In this document: positions 18,515 to 28,014 of the stretch, in pieces
How positions within the stretch are numbered: the stretch's first letter is position 1
Layout: each line of letters opens with the position of its first letter
Assembly: GCF_004362715.1 (NCBI RefSeq)
Contig: NZ_SNYC01000010.1
Span: forward strand, 1 to 64,000
DNA from: Pedobacter metabolipauper
Lineage (GTDB): Bacteria; Bacteroidota; Bacteroidia; Sphingobacteriales; Sphingobacteriaceae
DNA length: 64,000 nt
Direction of reading: 5' to 3'
The notes under the pieces: generated by a model
What the model was told of the DNA's origin: nothing
The model's database searches: none
Seen by the model: the letters and a program-made list of their open reading frames with translations, nothing else
Translations under genes and position numbers: made by a program

Positions 18515-19282
18515 TTATGGTTTACCCCAGCTTGTTTTTACCAGGTCGAACCTTTTAATCTTTGGATTAAATTTGAAGGTGATCTCATTGCCATTGAAGC
18601 ATTCAGCATTGGCTTTCTTAGTAAAATAGGAAGAAGAGATGCTGATCAGATTTGGATCTGAAAAGTCATAGGTAAACATTCCATAGTCATCCAATAAGGA
18701 TTTACAGGCTTCATTGCTATTTTTAAGCAGTAAGTTTCCGGGATCTGCGCCGATCAGATGATCCATGCTTAGGGCTGTGATCTGCTTACCCTTCACTTCG
18801 AACGCATTAACGTCACTTCCATCGCCTACCATGTCGTTCGTAATTACGATATAATGATTTTCTGAGACCTTGTAAAGTGAGGCTGTCCATACCCCATCTA
18901 CAACTTGCGTTTCGAAATAATGGGGTGTTACTTTGCGTATGGTGTTGTAATTTTCTGTGGTATCTGTAAACTGGTTGCTGGTAGCTAAACTGCGTACCAT
19001 ACCTTCTCTTTCTTCTTTTTTCCATCCCCAGCTGGCCATACTGCTATCGGGTAATAAGGGCAGAATGTTCAGGATAGACTGGTTTTCCTGATAATCTATT
19101 TTGATGATTTTTGAATATACGGCTTTGTCTGCAGGTGCTTCTGAAATATCGTTTGATATCTCTGCAGAATCGATCCGCGTTTGTAAAGAATCATTAGGTT
19201 CGCTGCTTTTAATGGAATTGGGAAATTTACAGGCACCAAGCAGCAAAAGGCTACCTAAGAGCAGTGGGTAGAATTTTTTCAT
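18515..19282 (-). CDS. Lipoprotein of unknown function
   Basis: 255 residues from the ATG at 19280-19282; an upstream ATG would add nine residues before the lipoprotein signal and is less likely. MKKFYPLLLGSLLLLGACKF gives Cys18 as the lipidation site. A Ser/Glu/Asp-rich linker reaches about residue 60. The remaining domain has no motif I recognise; two Cys (NEACKS, NAECFN) may pair. It ends in the terminator at 18487 and stands alone. Confidence 0.75.
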   Translation of the reverse strand: MKKFYPLLLGSLLLLGACKFPNSIKSSEPNDSLQTRIDSAEISNDISEAPADKAVYSKIIKIDYQENQSILNILPLLPDSSMASWGWKKEEREGMVRSLATSNQFTDTTENYNTIRKVTPHYFETQVVDGVWTASLYKVSENHYIVITNDMVGDGSDVNAFEVKGKQITALSMDHLIGADPGNLLLKNSNEACKSLLDDYGMFTYDFSDPNLISISSSYFTKKANAECFNGNEITFKFNPKIKRFDLVKTSWGKP

Positions 19283-19373
19283 AAGGCAATGAATAATATA
19301 GATCTCCAAAAATAAACAAATGTTTTATACTATATTTAGCAACTAATCTAAATTAAAGTTAATTAACGTTTTT

Positions 19374-19793
19374 ATGAAAATTAAATCTCTATTGATCGCT
19401 GTTCCTGTTCTATGTGTATCACTATTGGTTCTTGATTCGTCAAGCAGTGTATATGCGGTGTCCACTATGGAGCAGCCAGCAGATTCAACCACCAGAAGCG
19501 CATTGGCCTGGGATGTACAAACGAGTCAGCAATTATTTACGGTTGAAATGACTCCGGTTAAAAAATTAAGAAAGAAAACCATTATTAACATCAAAGCTGA
19601 ATTGAGAGATGCGTTCAGAATTATCAATTGCGGAACGGATAGCAGCTATACTGAAATAGACTGGACGATGGCTACTGAAAAGATCTCTCCCAAATTTGGT
19701 ACTTATATGGCCGGAACTCCAGAATATAACCAAGTGGATTCTATAGTAAGGGAATTAAAACTTAAAGCTGCGAAAGAAAAAGCTTCTAAATAG
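19374..19793 (+). CDS. Small exported protein of unknown function
   Basis: 139 residues with a Sec signal peptide (MKIKSLLIAVPVLCVSLLVL on; likely cleavage near YAVS) and a charged mature part ending in many lysines. A near-consensus box TATATTTA lies about 35 bases upstream. It is not a recognised family. It ends 10 bases before the convergent ABC exporter gene. Confidence 0.6.
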   Translation: MKIKSLLIAVPVLCVSLLVLDSSSSVYAVSTMEQPADSTTRSALAWDVQTSQQLFTVEMTPVKKLRKKTIINIKAELRDAFRIINCGTDSSYTEIDWTMATEKISPKFGTYMAGTPEYNQVDSIVRELKLKAAKEKASK

Positions 19794-19802
19794 CCTGTTG
19801 AT

Positions 19803-21635
19803 TTACAAATAACCCATTGCCTGTAATTTAAAGAGTTCTGCATACCGGCCATTGATGGCCAGCAACTCGTCATGTGTCCCGCTTTCCATTACTGTTCCTT
19901 TCTCTAACACCAGGATGCGGTCTGCAAGTCTGGCGGTAGAAAACCGGTGAGAGATTAACACGGCAGATTTGCCTTTGGTCAGTTCGGCAAAGCGTTGAAA
20001 TACTTCATATTCTGCCCGTGCATCCAATGCGGCTGTCGGCTCATCAAGGATCAGCACCTGCGCATCTTTCATGTATGCCCGTGCCAGGGCCACTTTCTGC
20101 CATTCGCCTCCGGACAGTTCTACGCCATCGTTAAACTTCCTGCCGAGCCATTGATCATACCTGCCCGGTAGTTTTTCTGCCAGCAAATCGGCCAGGCTTT
20201 CTTGTGCGGCTTTTTTAATCAGCGCGGTATTTTCTATTTCTGCGATGTTTCCTACAGCGATATTCTGTGAAAATGTCATCTGGTAACGTATATAGTCCTG
20301 AAAGATGATGCCCAGGTTTAAGCGCAGGTCTTCCAGGCTGTATAGCTTCAGATCAATTCCATCCAGCAGGATGCGTCCTTCTGTGGGATCGTACAGCCTG
20401 GCCAACAGCTTTACCAGCGTAGTTTTTCCGGCCCCGTTCTCACCCACAAGTGCCAGTTTCTCTCCCGGCCTCAGTTGAAAGTTCAGATAACGGTTGGCCC
20501 ATGTGGTTGTGTTGTGGTATTGAAAACCAACATTCTCAAAGATAAAGCCCTGTTGGATGGGGTTGGGAAAGGGGAGTGGATTAACGGCGACTGTAATCTT
20601 TGGTTTGATCTCAAAGAACTCAATGAAATCATTGAGGTAAATGGCGCCCTGAGACACCACCGTAAAGCGGGCCAGCATGGTTTCCATTAAGCCACTGAGC
20701 TGCCGGAAGGATCCTGCCAGGAAGGTTAGGCTTCCTACAGAAGCTTTCCCGATTATGGTTTGATAAATGATAAATCCATAGGCTGCGTAATAGCCTACGC
20801 TGCTTAATATAGAGAAGAAGGTGCCCCAGCCTGCACGCCTGACGGCTAACTTGCTGTTGTCAGCATAGAATTTATCAGACAGGGTTTTAAACCGGGACGT
20901 AATGAAATCAGTTAGTCCGAATATCTTCACCTCTTTGGCGGTTTCATCGCTGGCTCCCAGGAAACGGATATAATCCAGCTCCCGTCTTTCTGGTGTCTGG
21001 CTGCGGGATAGCGCGTAATTTTTACTGTTAAAATAAGATTCTCCGAGAAATGCAGGAATAATGGCCACGAGCAGGAGCAGGATGAGCCATGGATTGAAGG
21101 CCAGTAATCCGGTGATGAGGAAGGCCATGGAGATGAGATCCTGTACCTGGCTCATCACTTGCGACAATAACATGGTCCGCCCGATGGTTTGCTGCCTTGC
21201 CCGTTCCAGCTTATCGTAAAATACGGAATCTTCAAACTGATCCAGATCCAGCGTGGCGGCATGGCGCATGATGCGCATGGAGGTATAGTTGGAGAACAGA
21301 TCGCCCAGCAGGCTATCCATTAAATTGATCATCCGGTTTAAGCCATCCGTTAATATGGCAAGGCCAAATTCAATGGCAACCAGTTCCCACAACCGTTCCT
21401 GACCTCCGCCAGATTCCCCGTTTAATTGTACCACCTGATCAATGATCAGCTTGCCTACATAAAGCAAAGCTACCGGCATTGCTGAACGGACAATGCGCAG
21501 CAGGAAACTTATGGTTGTTTTTTGCGGACTGCTTTTCCAAACGAGCTTAAAAAAGCCGGGAAGGTTTTTTAAGGCCGACAGTCGTTGTTTGAAGGAGATC
21601 TCGTCAAAAGATAGGGTATTTCTTGTTTTAGCCAT
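19803..21635 (-). CDS. ABC exporter, fused permease and ATPase (MsbA/MDR-like half transporter)
   Basis: 610 residues. An N-terminal membrane part of about 330 residues (several hydrophobic helices, e.g. MAFLITGLLAFNPWLILLLL) precedes the ATPase: Walker A GENGAGKTT (398-406), Q-loop in IIFQDY, signature LSGGE (507-511), Walker B LILDEP (528-533) and H-loop His563. All key residues are present, so it should act as a homodimer exporting an unknown hydrophobic or peptide substrate from the cytoplasm. No partner gene such as a peptide precursor or membrane-fusion protein is near, so the substrate stays open. It shares no short gap with neighbours apart from the convergent gene at 19374. Confidence 0.9.
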   Translation of the reverse strand: MAKTRNTLSFDEISFKQRLSALKNLPGFFKLVWKSSPQKTTISFLLRIVRSAMPVALLYVGKLIIDQVVQLNGESGGGQERLWELVAIEFGLAILTDGLNRMINLMDSLLGDLFSNYTSMRIMRHAATLDLDQFEDSVFYDKLERARQQTIGRTMLLSQVMSQVQDLISMAFLITGLLAFNPWLILLLLVAIIPAFLGESYFNSKNYALSRSQTPERRELDYIRFLGASDETAKEVKIFGLTDFITSRFKTLSDKFYADNSKLAVRRAGWGTFFSILSSVGYYAAYGFIIYQTIIGKASVGSLTFLAGSFRQLSGLMETMLARFTVVSQGAIYLNDFIEFFEIKPKITVAVNPLPFPNPIQQGFIFENVGFQYHNTTTWANRYLNFQLRPGEKLALVGENGAGKTTLVKLLARLYDPTEGRILLDGIDLKLYSLEDLRLNLGIIFQDYIRYQMTFSQNIAVGNIAEIENTALIKKAAQESLADLLAEKLPGRYDQWLGRKFNDGVELSGGEWQKVALARAYMKDAQVLILDEPTAALDARAEYEVFQRFAELTKGKSAVLISHRFSTARLADRILVLEKGTVMESGTHDELLAINGRYAELFKLQAMGYL

Positions 21636-21706
21636 TTAAAGGGTTGCAGGGAAAGAATGCAAATTACCATTTCATAACCTAATACTGACGGATAATGTTT
21701 TAATCT

Positions 21707-24406
21707 TCAATTTGCTGTTTTTACATTGACCAGGGTGCTGATTTCGCTCTTAGCAATGATCTCCCGAATGGTATGATCTAGTTCTTTTGATGAAATGTCC
21801 AGGTAGGACTGTAAGGTTTTTAACGTTTCTGCATCGATATCCGGATCCCGGATCAGTTCTGAGATGCCCATGATCCGTGCCAGCGGACCCCTGACAAGAT
21901 GCGCCTGTGCCCAGCTGATCTCTTTTAGCAGCTGGTTATGATCTGCTATGGCCTGTATGTGGTTGATGCGTTCGGTAATGTCCTGCATGGCCCCGATCAT
22001 TCTTATTGCCCTGCCGGCTTCATTAAATATAAGGAAGCCGCGGTCCAGTACCACTTTATAATTCCCTGCTGCATCTAAAAAGCGGTATTCACTGGTCCAC
22101 CTCGGTCTTTTTTCCTGAATATTTCCGTCAATAACCGCGATTACCCGATGGATGTCATCCGGATGAACGCGTTCATGCCACCATTGATAATTGGTCATTA
22201 CATCGGTGTATCCAAACATGCCTTTTATGCCATTGTTCCAGGTTAATTCATCAGTAATGAGGTTGGCATCCCAGATGCTGTCACTGGTGGCTTCTGACAC
22301 GATGTTGTACCGGTCCAGGTGTTCCTTGATCTTCAGCTCATTTTCTACGCGGCTGGTTACGTCCCTGGCATTGGCAACGATGCCTTTAATGGCTGGATCA
22401 TTACGCATGTCCGTTAGTACCGTTTCTACCCAGCGGATCTTATCATTGCTGTCGATAAACCGGATCGGGGCAAGTTTGAGTGTTCTTTTATTTTCGAGTT
22501 CCTCCAGCATATTCTTTACCCATTCTTTATCGCCCTCGTACATAAAGCTGAACGCATTCTTTTCCAGTAAATTTTCCTGTTTCACACCGATTACACGCTC
22601 GGCATTCGGACTTACATACTGGAAGTTCCCTTCATTATCCAGTATAGCGATCAGGTCTGACCCATCCTGGATCAGGTTTTTAAAGCGGTGCTCACTTAGA
22701 ATCAAATCTTCTTCTGCTTTTTTAATATCGGTGATATCCAGACAAGCACCGATCATTTTTAACGGGTTTCCTTCTTCGTCGCATTTGAGTGTAGCCCAGG
22801 ATTTCAGATACCTTAATTCACCATTTGGCCGCAGGATCCTTTCCTCAAATTTTACATCTTTCTTGTCGTGTAAAATGTTCTGGATGGTTTGCTTTACCCG
22901 GTCCCGGTCGTCCGGATAGAGTAATTCCAGGTAGCTTTCAAACCTGGCTTCAAATTCATTTTTATTCAATCCATAGATCGTATACAGGGTATCTGACCAG
23001 GTTACCAGGTTGTTTTCTACATCCCATGACCAGTTGCCGAAATTGGCCATACTCTGTACCTGGATCATAAACCTGGATGTTTCTCTGAGCTCTTCGGCAA
23101 ATTCACGGTTTTCGAGGATGACCTTTAAAAAGGAAGCGGCCCGTTCAATGAGCTTCATTTCTTCCATGTCTGGTGTTCTTACTTCCTGGTAATAGATGCC
23201 AAAGGTTGCAAGTACATCGCCTTTGTAGTTGATGATGGGGTAGGACCAGCAGGCATGAAGGTTTGCTGCCAATGCAATGGCCTGATGGGAGTCCCATCTT
23301 GGATCATTGGCGATATCACTGGAGATGACCAGTTCTTTTAAAAATGCCGCAGTGCCGCAGGAGCCTATACGGTCTGCAACTGCAATGCCCTCAATGGAAT
23401 CCAGGTAAGGCTGCGCGATTGATGGTGATGCCCATGAAAACAAACGGTAATTTTTAACCTGCATGATGGAGCATAGCATATCTGGAAAGATGGCCTCAAT
23501 TCCGGATACATAAAGGAGCAGCACCTCTTTAATGGGCATTTCTTTTTTTGAATTCAGCTCCAGAACTCTCTTTTCCAGATGTTCGAGGTCATGGTGTACT
23601 TTGCTGGCCAGCCTTGACCTGACTCTTTCAGTGATGTCAATGGCCATTACAATGCGTGTATTGTTGCCCCAGGATGGGAGCGGAGTCGATTCTGCCTTTA
23701 CATCTATAATTGTTCCATCCTTTTTAACGTGTCTTACATAGGCTTTATTGGATAGGCCGGGCACAACTTTACTTTCGATCATTTCCTGCATAACCGGGAG
23801 ATCCTCTTGCGGAAACAGTGATTCAACGGTTAGTGATAGAAATTCGTCACGGGTGTATCCATAATCTTTTTGAGCGGCAAGATTGACAGCAAGGATCTGC
23901 AGGTTAATGGTATCGTAAACCATTATAGGTACCGGGCTAAAGTTGAACAGGTCGAGATTGCGGTTGCCTATTTTTTCCTCATTGTCTTTAATTTCCTGTT
24001 CTGCATGATATTGAGCAGAGATGTCGATTAAACTTTGGGCAATATATTGGACTTCGCCGGATTCATTGAGTAACGGGTATATTTCTACCCGCCAGTATCG
24101 CTCTTCGGCATGTTCTGTGTTTGCAGGAAACAGGTTGTATTTATGAAGCTCAATGCGATTTGTCTGTTTATTAAGGGCTTGCCTGAAACCTGCTATGATG
24201 GCCTGTGTTCTTGTTCCGTCGTCATCTGGATTTTTAGGGAATGCTTCAAAGAACCCTTTGCCGATAAGATCTGACCTTTCCCGTTGCGTTGCCTGAAGAA
24301 ATGCATCATTTACTGAGGCAATGCTAAACTTCGGATCATTTGTTTCCAGAATGATACCTGGTGTTGGCTGGCAATTAAAAAGTAGCTCAATCTCATTCAA
24401 TTTCAT
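21707..24406 (-). CDS. Multi-PAS/GAF sensor protein with HisKA-like tail but no ATPase domain
   Basis: 899 residues, no membrane segment. Domains in order: PAS (about 1-125), PAS (150-265), GAF (270-425), PAS/PAC (435-560), PAS (565-690), PAS/PAC (690-815), then a helical tail. The tail carries His836 in WAQAHLVRGPLARIMGISEL, the place of the phospho-acceptor in histidine kinases, but the protein stops about 60 residues later, with no N, G1 or G2 boxes. Truncated proteins with this tail are common in Sphingobacteria and Flavobacteria, so it is probably a natural form rather than a broken kinase. It may dimerise, bind or regulate a full kinase, or be phosphorylated by one. No response regulator lies next to it. 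Confidence 0.85.
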   Translation of the reverse strand: MKLNEIELLFNCQPTPGIILETNDPKFSIASVNDAFLQATQRERSDLIGKGFFEAFPKNPDDDGTRTQAIIAGFRQALNKQTNRIELHKYNLFPANTEHAEERYWRVEIYPLLNESGEVQYIAQSLIDISAQYHAEQEIKDNEEKIGNRNLDLFNFSPVPIMVYDTINLQILAVNLAAQKDYGYTRDEFLSLTVESLFPQEDLPVMQEMIESKVVPGLSNKAYVRHVKKDGTIIDVKAESTPLPSWGNNTRIVMAIDITERVRSRLASKVHHDLEHLEKRVLELNSKKEMPIKEVLLLYVSGIEAIFPDMLCSIMQVKNYRLFSWASPSIAQPYLDSIEGIAVADRIGSCGTAAFLKELVISSDIANDPRWDSHQAIALAANLHACWSYPIINYKGDVLATFGIYYQEVRTPDMEEMKLIERAASFLKVILENREFAEELRETSRFMIQVQSMANFGNWSWDVENNLVTWSDTLYTIYGLNKNEFEARFESYLELLYPDDRDRVKQTIQNILHDKKDVKFEERILRPNGELRYLKSWATLKCDEEGNPLKMIGACLDITDIKKAEEDLILSEHRFKNLIQDGSDLIAILDNEGNFQYVSPNAERVIGVKQENLLEKNAFSFMYEGDKEWVKNMLEELENKRTLKLAPIRFIDSNDKIRWVETVLTDMRNDPAIKGIVANARDVTSRVENELKIKEHLDRYNIVSEATSDSIWDANLITDELTWNNGIKGMFGYTDVMTNYQWWHERVHPDDIHRVIAVIDGNIQEKRPRWTSEYRFLDAAGNYKVVLDRGFLIFNEAGRAIRMIGAMQDITERINHIQAIADHNQLLKEISWAQAHLVRGPLARIMGISELIRDPDIDAETLKTLQSYLDISSKELDHTIREIIAKSEISTLVNVKTAN

Positions 24407-24521
24407 ACGTAAGGAATTGATGAGTTTAAGCTACCATTTATTTTTGACTAATCCTCAACTGCGCCAGGAAAATCGGTAGCGCGGTATAGTAAATGGATCG
24501 ATGTCTTAGCTGCTGGTGTTA

Positions 24522-24935
24522 TTAGAGGTTAATGATTTCGTCCCAATTGCCTTTTTGAAATACGGTAATTGTTTTCTGTTCTTCTTTTTCTGTGTACCCA
24601 TTTAGTGCAATTCCAATTTCAGCAAAAATCAGGAAACCATATTTGTATACAGAAGCATATTTCCCGGTTAGAAATGCTTTAAACGTATTTGAAAAAACAT
24701 CATGACCGTCAAATAGCACGTTCGCTGTATCGAGAATGGAAAATTCGAGTAGCTTATCATCCTTAAATTTAAGAGAAACGGGGCCGTCGATAATTCGCTT
24801 CCCCTTTTTGTTCTCTATAATTTGGATATCTGTTGCTAAGTTCTCCTTTATTTTGTCGAAAGGACTACCTAACAGATAACGTTCTGTACCGACAAAAGGG
24901 ATAATGATCAATTGATCTGGGGTGCTGAACGTCAT
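24522..24935 (-). CDS. Hypothetical protein, partner of the acidic protein
   Basis: 137 residues if started at the ATG at 24933-24935, four bases after the stop of the upstream gene; an ATG at 24951-24953 would add six residues and overlap it. The much longer frame to 25127 only covers the upstream gene in another phase. The protein has a pattern of short strands: PFVGTERYLLGSPFDKIKEN, then LKFKDDKLLEFSI, then a Gly/Asp turn (LFDGHDVFSN). This order resembles small cytosolic proteins that act as immunity partners of polymorphic toxins, but I cannot name a family. It is translated together with the acidic gene. Confidence 0.6.
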   Translation of the reverse strand: MTFSTPDQLIIIPFVGTERYLLGSPFDKIKENLATDIQIIENKKGKRIIDGPVSLKFKDDKLLEFSILDTANVLFDGHDVFSNTFKAFLTGKYASVYKYGFLIFAEIGIALNGYTEKEEQKTITVFQKGNWDEIINL

Positions 24936-24939
24936 GTCG

Positions 24940-25305
24940 TTATGCTGGATCATCATCCGGACTTTCAAAGTCGGCATCACCTTCTGAAGTTCCTGATTCT
25001 GCGTCATCGTCATCATCAAAGTTTTCATCGTCGTCACCGTCAATGTCGTCATCTTCCATGTCTGCATCCTCATCTTCGCTAAGGCTTCCCGTTTCCTCAT
25101 TAAGCTGCGTGCCTTCACCATCGGCAAATTCTACTTCGTCCTCAGTATAGCCTGCATCGTCTCCCGATGCATTCGCATTGTCCTGATTGGTAATTTCATC
25201 ACCATTCCGCTCGTCTTCTTCTATAGAGGGGCTGCGTGAAACTTGAAACTGTTCAATGTTCGGAATCTCTTCTTCCTGTAATTGGTCTTGATTGTAGTTT
25301 TCCAT
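24940..25305 (-). CDS. Highly acidic, probably disordered protein
   Basis: 121 residues from the ATG at 25303-25305; the frame reaches further up but without a better start. More than a third of residues are Asp or Glu, with runs such as DDDENFDDDDDAES, few hydrophobic residues and almost no Lys or Arg. It should be unfolded and strongly negative. It could be a histone- or DNA-mimic, a metal-binding or chaperone-like protein. Its gene runs directly into the next one (gap of four bases), so the pair is probably one operon. Confidence 0.65.
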   Translation of the reverse strand: MENYNQDQLQEEEIPNIEQFQVSRSPSIEEDERNGDEITNQDNANASGDDAGYTEDEVEFADGEGTQLNEETGSLSEDEDADMEDDDIDGDDDENFDDDDDAESGTSEGDADFESPDDDPA

Positions 25306-25377
25306 GATTTTAGGTTTTGTATCAACAGAACATTCTGATAAGAGAATAAGTTTGAGGAAAATTGAACAGTACAAAAA

Positions 25378-25396
25378 ATCCCCGGCTAGCGGGGAT
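25378..25396 (-). terminator. Intrinsic terminator at the end of the SusCD/TlpA operon
   Basis: A 7-bp perfect stem (ATCCCCG/CGGGGAT) is followed on the minus strand by six T. It lies 32 bases after the stop of the TlpA-like gene. Confidence 0.85.
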
Positions 25397-25428
25397 CTTT
25401 AATGGAGTGCGTGGAGAATAAGAATTGA

Positions 25429-26571
25429 TTACTTCAGTAATTCTCCAATTTTTTTATACAAGGCTTCTCCGCGTAATCCCCTGGCTACTACTTTGCCATC
25501 GGCATCCAGCAGGAAGCTATCGGGTACACCGCTTATTCCATACAGTTTGGCGATAGGTTCATCCCAATATTTTAAGGATGATACATGATACCAGGGCATG
25601 CCGTCAGTTTCGATGGCTTTTTTCCAGGCTTCTGCCGTGCGGTCCAGCGAAACGCTTAAGATGTTAAATCCTTTGTCGTGAAATGCGGTATATGCTTTTA
25701 CCACATTTGGATTCTCTTTGCGGCAGGGTGCACACCAGCTGGCCCAAAAATCTACCAGGGTAACTTTCCCTTTTTTAACTACCTGCTGCAGGCTTAACGG
25801 TTGTCTGAGGGTATCCAGTGAGGTAAAGCCGGGCAATATTGCACCCACTTTGCTCTGTTTGGCCAGCTCCAGCGATTTGCCAATCTCTACGCCGAGGGGC
25901 TGCTTCTTTACCTCTGCCGAAAGGCTTTCATATAAGAGTCCGCCTCTATTGTAGTCAACCGGGCTTCCGGATACATACTTTAGTGCGATTAAGGAAATGA
26001 ACGATTTTGGGTGTGTTTTGATAAACGCTTTGCGTACCATTACAGACGAATCAATCACTGCATAGTATTCCTTTTCCAGTTGCTTAAATTCTGCCGTTAG
26101 CTGTTCCTCCTTAGTGGTTTTAATGGCTTTCATTTTAAGCTTTACCAGCCTGTTCAATAAGGGTTCCGTTTGTGCTTTTAGCTCCTGGTTCTCTTTGTTG
26201 AGCAGATCATCTGGTGTTTTTGCATGGGCCAGTGAATCTGGTGCAATGATCTTAATGTTTACAGGCGATAGTATAAAAGAAATGCGGTCATTACTGCCTT
26301 TTCCTCTTGGTGAATATTGGTATATGGTAGCTTCTACCGGCTGCAGCACGTGACCGGAATACTTAAATGTTCCATCTAATACTTCTGCCGTATCTGAAAT
26401 CAGGCTATCATTTTGGCGGTACATGAGTACGATGCCATGTTTATCTTTCCAGCCGGTAACTTTCCCGCTTACCGTATATTTTCCGCTTTGTGAGAATGCA
26501 GCAAGTTGTGTAAGAAAAAGCACAGCAAAAATGCTGAACCGCAGGGTTTGTAACGCCGGGTTGATGGCCAT
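25429..26571 (-). CDS. TlpA-like thiol-disulfide oxidoreductase with DUF4369 domain
   Basis: 380 residues from the ATG at 26569-26571, chosen because it starts a signal peptide (FSIFAVLFLTQLAAFS) and follows the SusD stop by 28 bases. Residues ~35-145 fit the DUF4369 domain (YTVSGKVTGWKDKHGIVLMY), then a helical linker, then a thioredoxin fold with WCAPC (Cys280, Cys283) and a cis-proline loop at GVPD. It should be a periplasmic or lipid-anchored thiol-disulfide enzyme. It is the last gene of the SusC-SusD operon; such TlpA partners are frequent in Pedobacter loci of this type, where their role is not settled. Confidence 0.9.
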   Translation of the reverse strand: MAINPALQTLRFSIFAVLFLTQLAAFSQSGKYTVSGKVTGWKDKHGIVLMYRQNDSLISDTAEVLDGTFKYSGHVLQPVEATIYQYSPRGKGSNDRISFILSPVNIKIIAPDSLAHAKTPDDLLNKENQELKAQTEPLLNRLVKLKMKAIKTTKEEQLTAEFKQLEKEYYAVIDSSVMVRKAFIKTHPKSFISLIALKYVSGSPVDYNRGGLLYESLSAEVKKQPLGVEIGKSLELAKQSKVGAILPGFTSLDTLRQPLSLQQVVKKGKVTLVDFWASWCAPCRKENPNVVKAYTAFHDKGFNILSVSLDRTAEAWKKAIETDGMPWYHVSSLKYWDEPIAKLYGISGVPDSFLLDADGKVVARGLRGEALYKKIGELLK

Positions 26572-26599
26572 TATTTTGATTGATAATGGGTTTATAGGT

Positions 26600-28003
26600 T
26601 TAGTAACCATCATTTTGTTTAATGTTAGGGTTATATAATAATTCTCTCTCCGGGATCGGGAAGAATGCATCAGTTTGAGAAATCGTAGGTTTACGGGTAC
26701 CAAAGAATGCGGCAAGATCCTGCGGTTCTGCACGTTTCGCATCGAACCACCGGTGTCCGAATTCAGCAAAAAGTTCGGTCATGCGTTCCTGGTAAATCGC
26801 CGTGATCAGTTCAGGCTGGGTCATTAGCGGACTTGCAAAGCGCAGGGTCTGGAAGTTTTTGGTGGCATTTGCAACGGCACCTGCGCGAACGCGGATCACA
26901 TCGATATCGTCAATGGCACCATTGAGGTTATTCTGCATCGCCCTTGCTTCTGCACGGATCAGGTACTGCTCTGCAAGACGTAGCGGTGCTGCTGATTCTG
27001 CTTTTGCACCTGCTTGTGTATTGGACAAGGTTTTGAATTTGAACGGTGCCGTTGTTCCGGTAAATGTTTTGGTCCATTTTACCAATCGCTGGTCGTCTGA
27101 CTTAAACTGCCCCACGAAATATGGGGTTAACCGGAATACAGTGTTAGATGTCGCGTTGCCGCCTACTGAACTTCCTTCACCGGTATAAATGTTGGCACCT
27201 GCATTGGTGATGTTCCATATGGATTCTGTAGATGCTACAAGAAATGCATTGTCCAGGGTTTCCATCTTATACACCGCAGACTGCTCAATGAGCTTGGTAG
27301 CCTCTTTCTCGGCATTTACCCAATCTTTCTGGTACAGATATACCCGTGCAAGTAATGCTGTTGCCGCCCATTTACTTGGTCTGTGACGGTTTCCGGCCTT
27401 GATGTTGTCATCTCCAATGTTTGCATGTGCATAATTCAGATCTTCAATAATTTGCGCATAGACCACCTGCTGGCTGGAAACCGGCAGCAAACCATTTACG
27501 GCATAATCTGACTTTACGGTAAGCGGAACCGGACCGTACAGATTGGTGAGGTAAAAGAGGGAAAGGGCGCGTATAAAACGGGATTCTCCCATTAACCTGG
27601 CTTTAACTTTGGCACTCATACCGGTTGATCGTTCTGTGCTTTCATAGATCACATTGGCCTGGTAAACATAGTTGTAAAAGGCCGCCCATAAACCGGTTAC
27701 TGAAGAATTATTTGGGAAAAGGTTATTGTCCAGCAATTGCTGCTGCGGGTCACTGTAAGAGGTACGATCCAGTTCATCGGAACTTAATCCGAGCGGACCG
27801 CTCATGGCGCCCTGGAACGGAGCGGTGCTCAACGCATTGGTCATAGATGCATAGATGCCTTTCATCGCTGCCTGTGCAAGATCGTCGTTGTCAAAAACAG
27901 CGGTGTTTGTAAATTTACCCATAGGCACGTCTACCTCAATGGCCTGGTTACAGCTGCTGAATGCGATGGCTAAAATGAAGACTGATTTATATATAAATTT
28001 CAT
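26600..28003 (-). CDS. RagB/SusD family nutrient-binding outer-membrane lipoprotein
   Basis: 467 residues with a lipoprotein signal (FSSC, Cys18). The N-terminal helical region (FDNDDLAQAAMKGIYASMTN), the ALLARVYLYQKDWVNAEKEA TPR-like helices, LIRAEARAMQNNLNGAIDDI and the C-terminal ERMTELFAEFGHRWFDAKR are typical SusD marks. It binds substrate at the cell surface on top of the SusC barrel encoded 11 bases upstream. The substrate is unknown; no polysaccharide-degrading enzyme is in this operon, so a peptide, glycan fragment or metal complex are all possible. Confidence 0.93.
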   Translation of the reverse strand: MKFIYKSVFILAIAFSSCNQAIEVDVPMGKFTNTAVFDNDDLAQAAMKGIYASMTNALSTAPFQGAMSGPLGLSSDELDRTSYSDPQQQLLDNNLFPNNSSVTGLWAAFYNYVYQANVIYESTERSTGMSAKVKARLMGESRFIRALSLFYLTNLYGPVPLTVKSDYAVNGLLPVSSQQVVYAQIIEDLNYAHANIGDDNIKAGNRHRPSKWAATALLARVYLYQKDWVNAEKEATKLIEQSAVYKMETLDNAFLVASTESIWNITNAGANIYTGEGSSVGGNATSNTVFRLTPYFVGQFKSDDQRLVKWTKTFTGTTAPFKFKTLSNTQAGAKAESAAPLRLAEQYLIRAEARAMQNNLNGAIDDIDVIRVRAGAVANATKNFQTLRFASPLMTQPELITAIYQERMTELFAEFGHRWFDAKRAEPQDLAAFFGTRKPTISQTDAFFPIPERELLYNPNIKQNDGY

Positions 28004-28014
28004 ATCCTGTAGAG

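Noticed and set aside
22191..22919. 242-codon plus-strand frame
   Set aside because: Antisense to the PAS sensor gene; Ser-rich text typical of a shadow frame.
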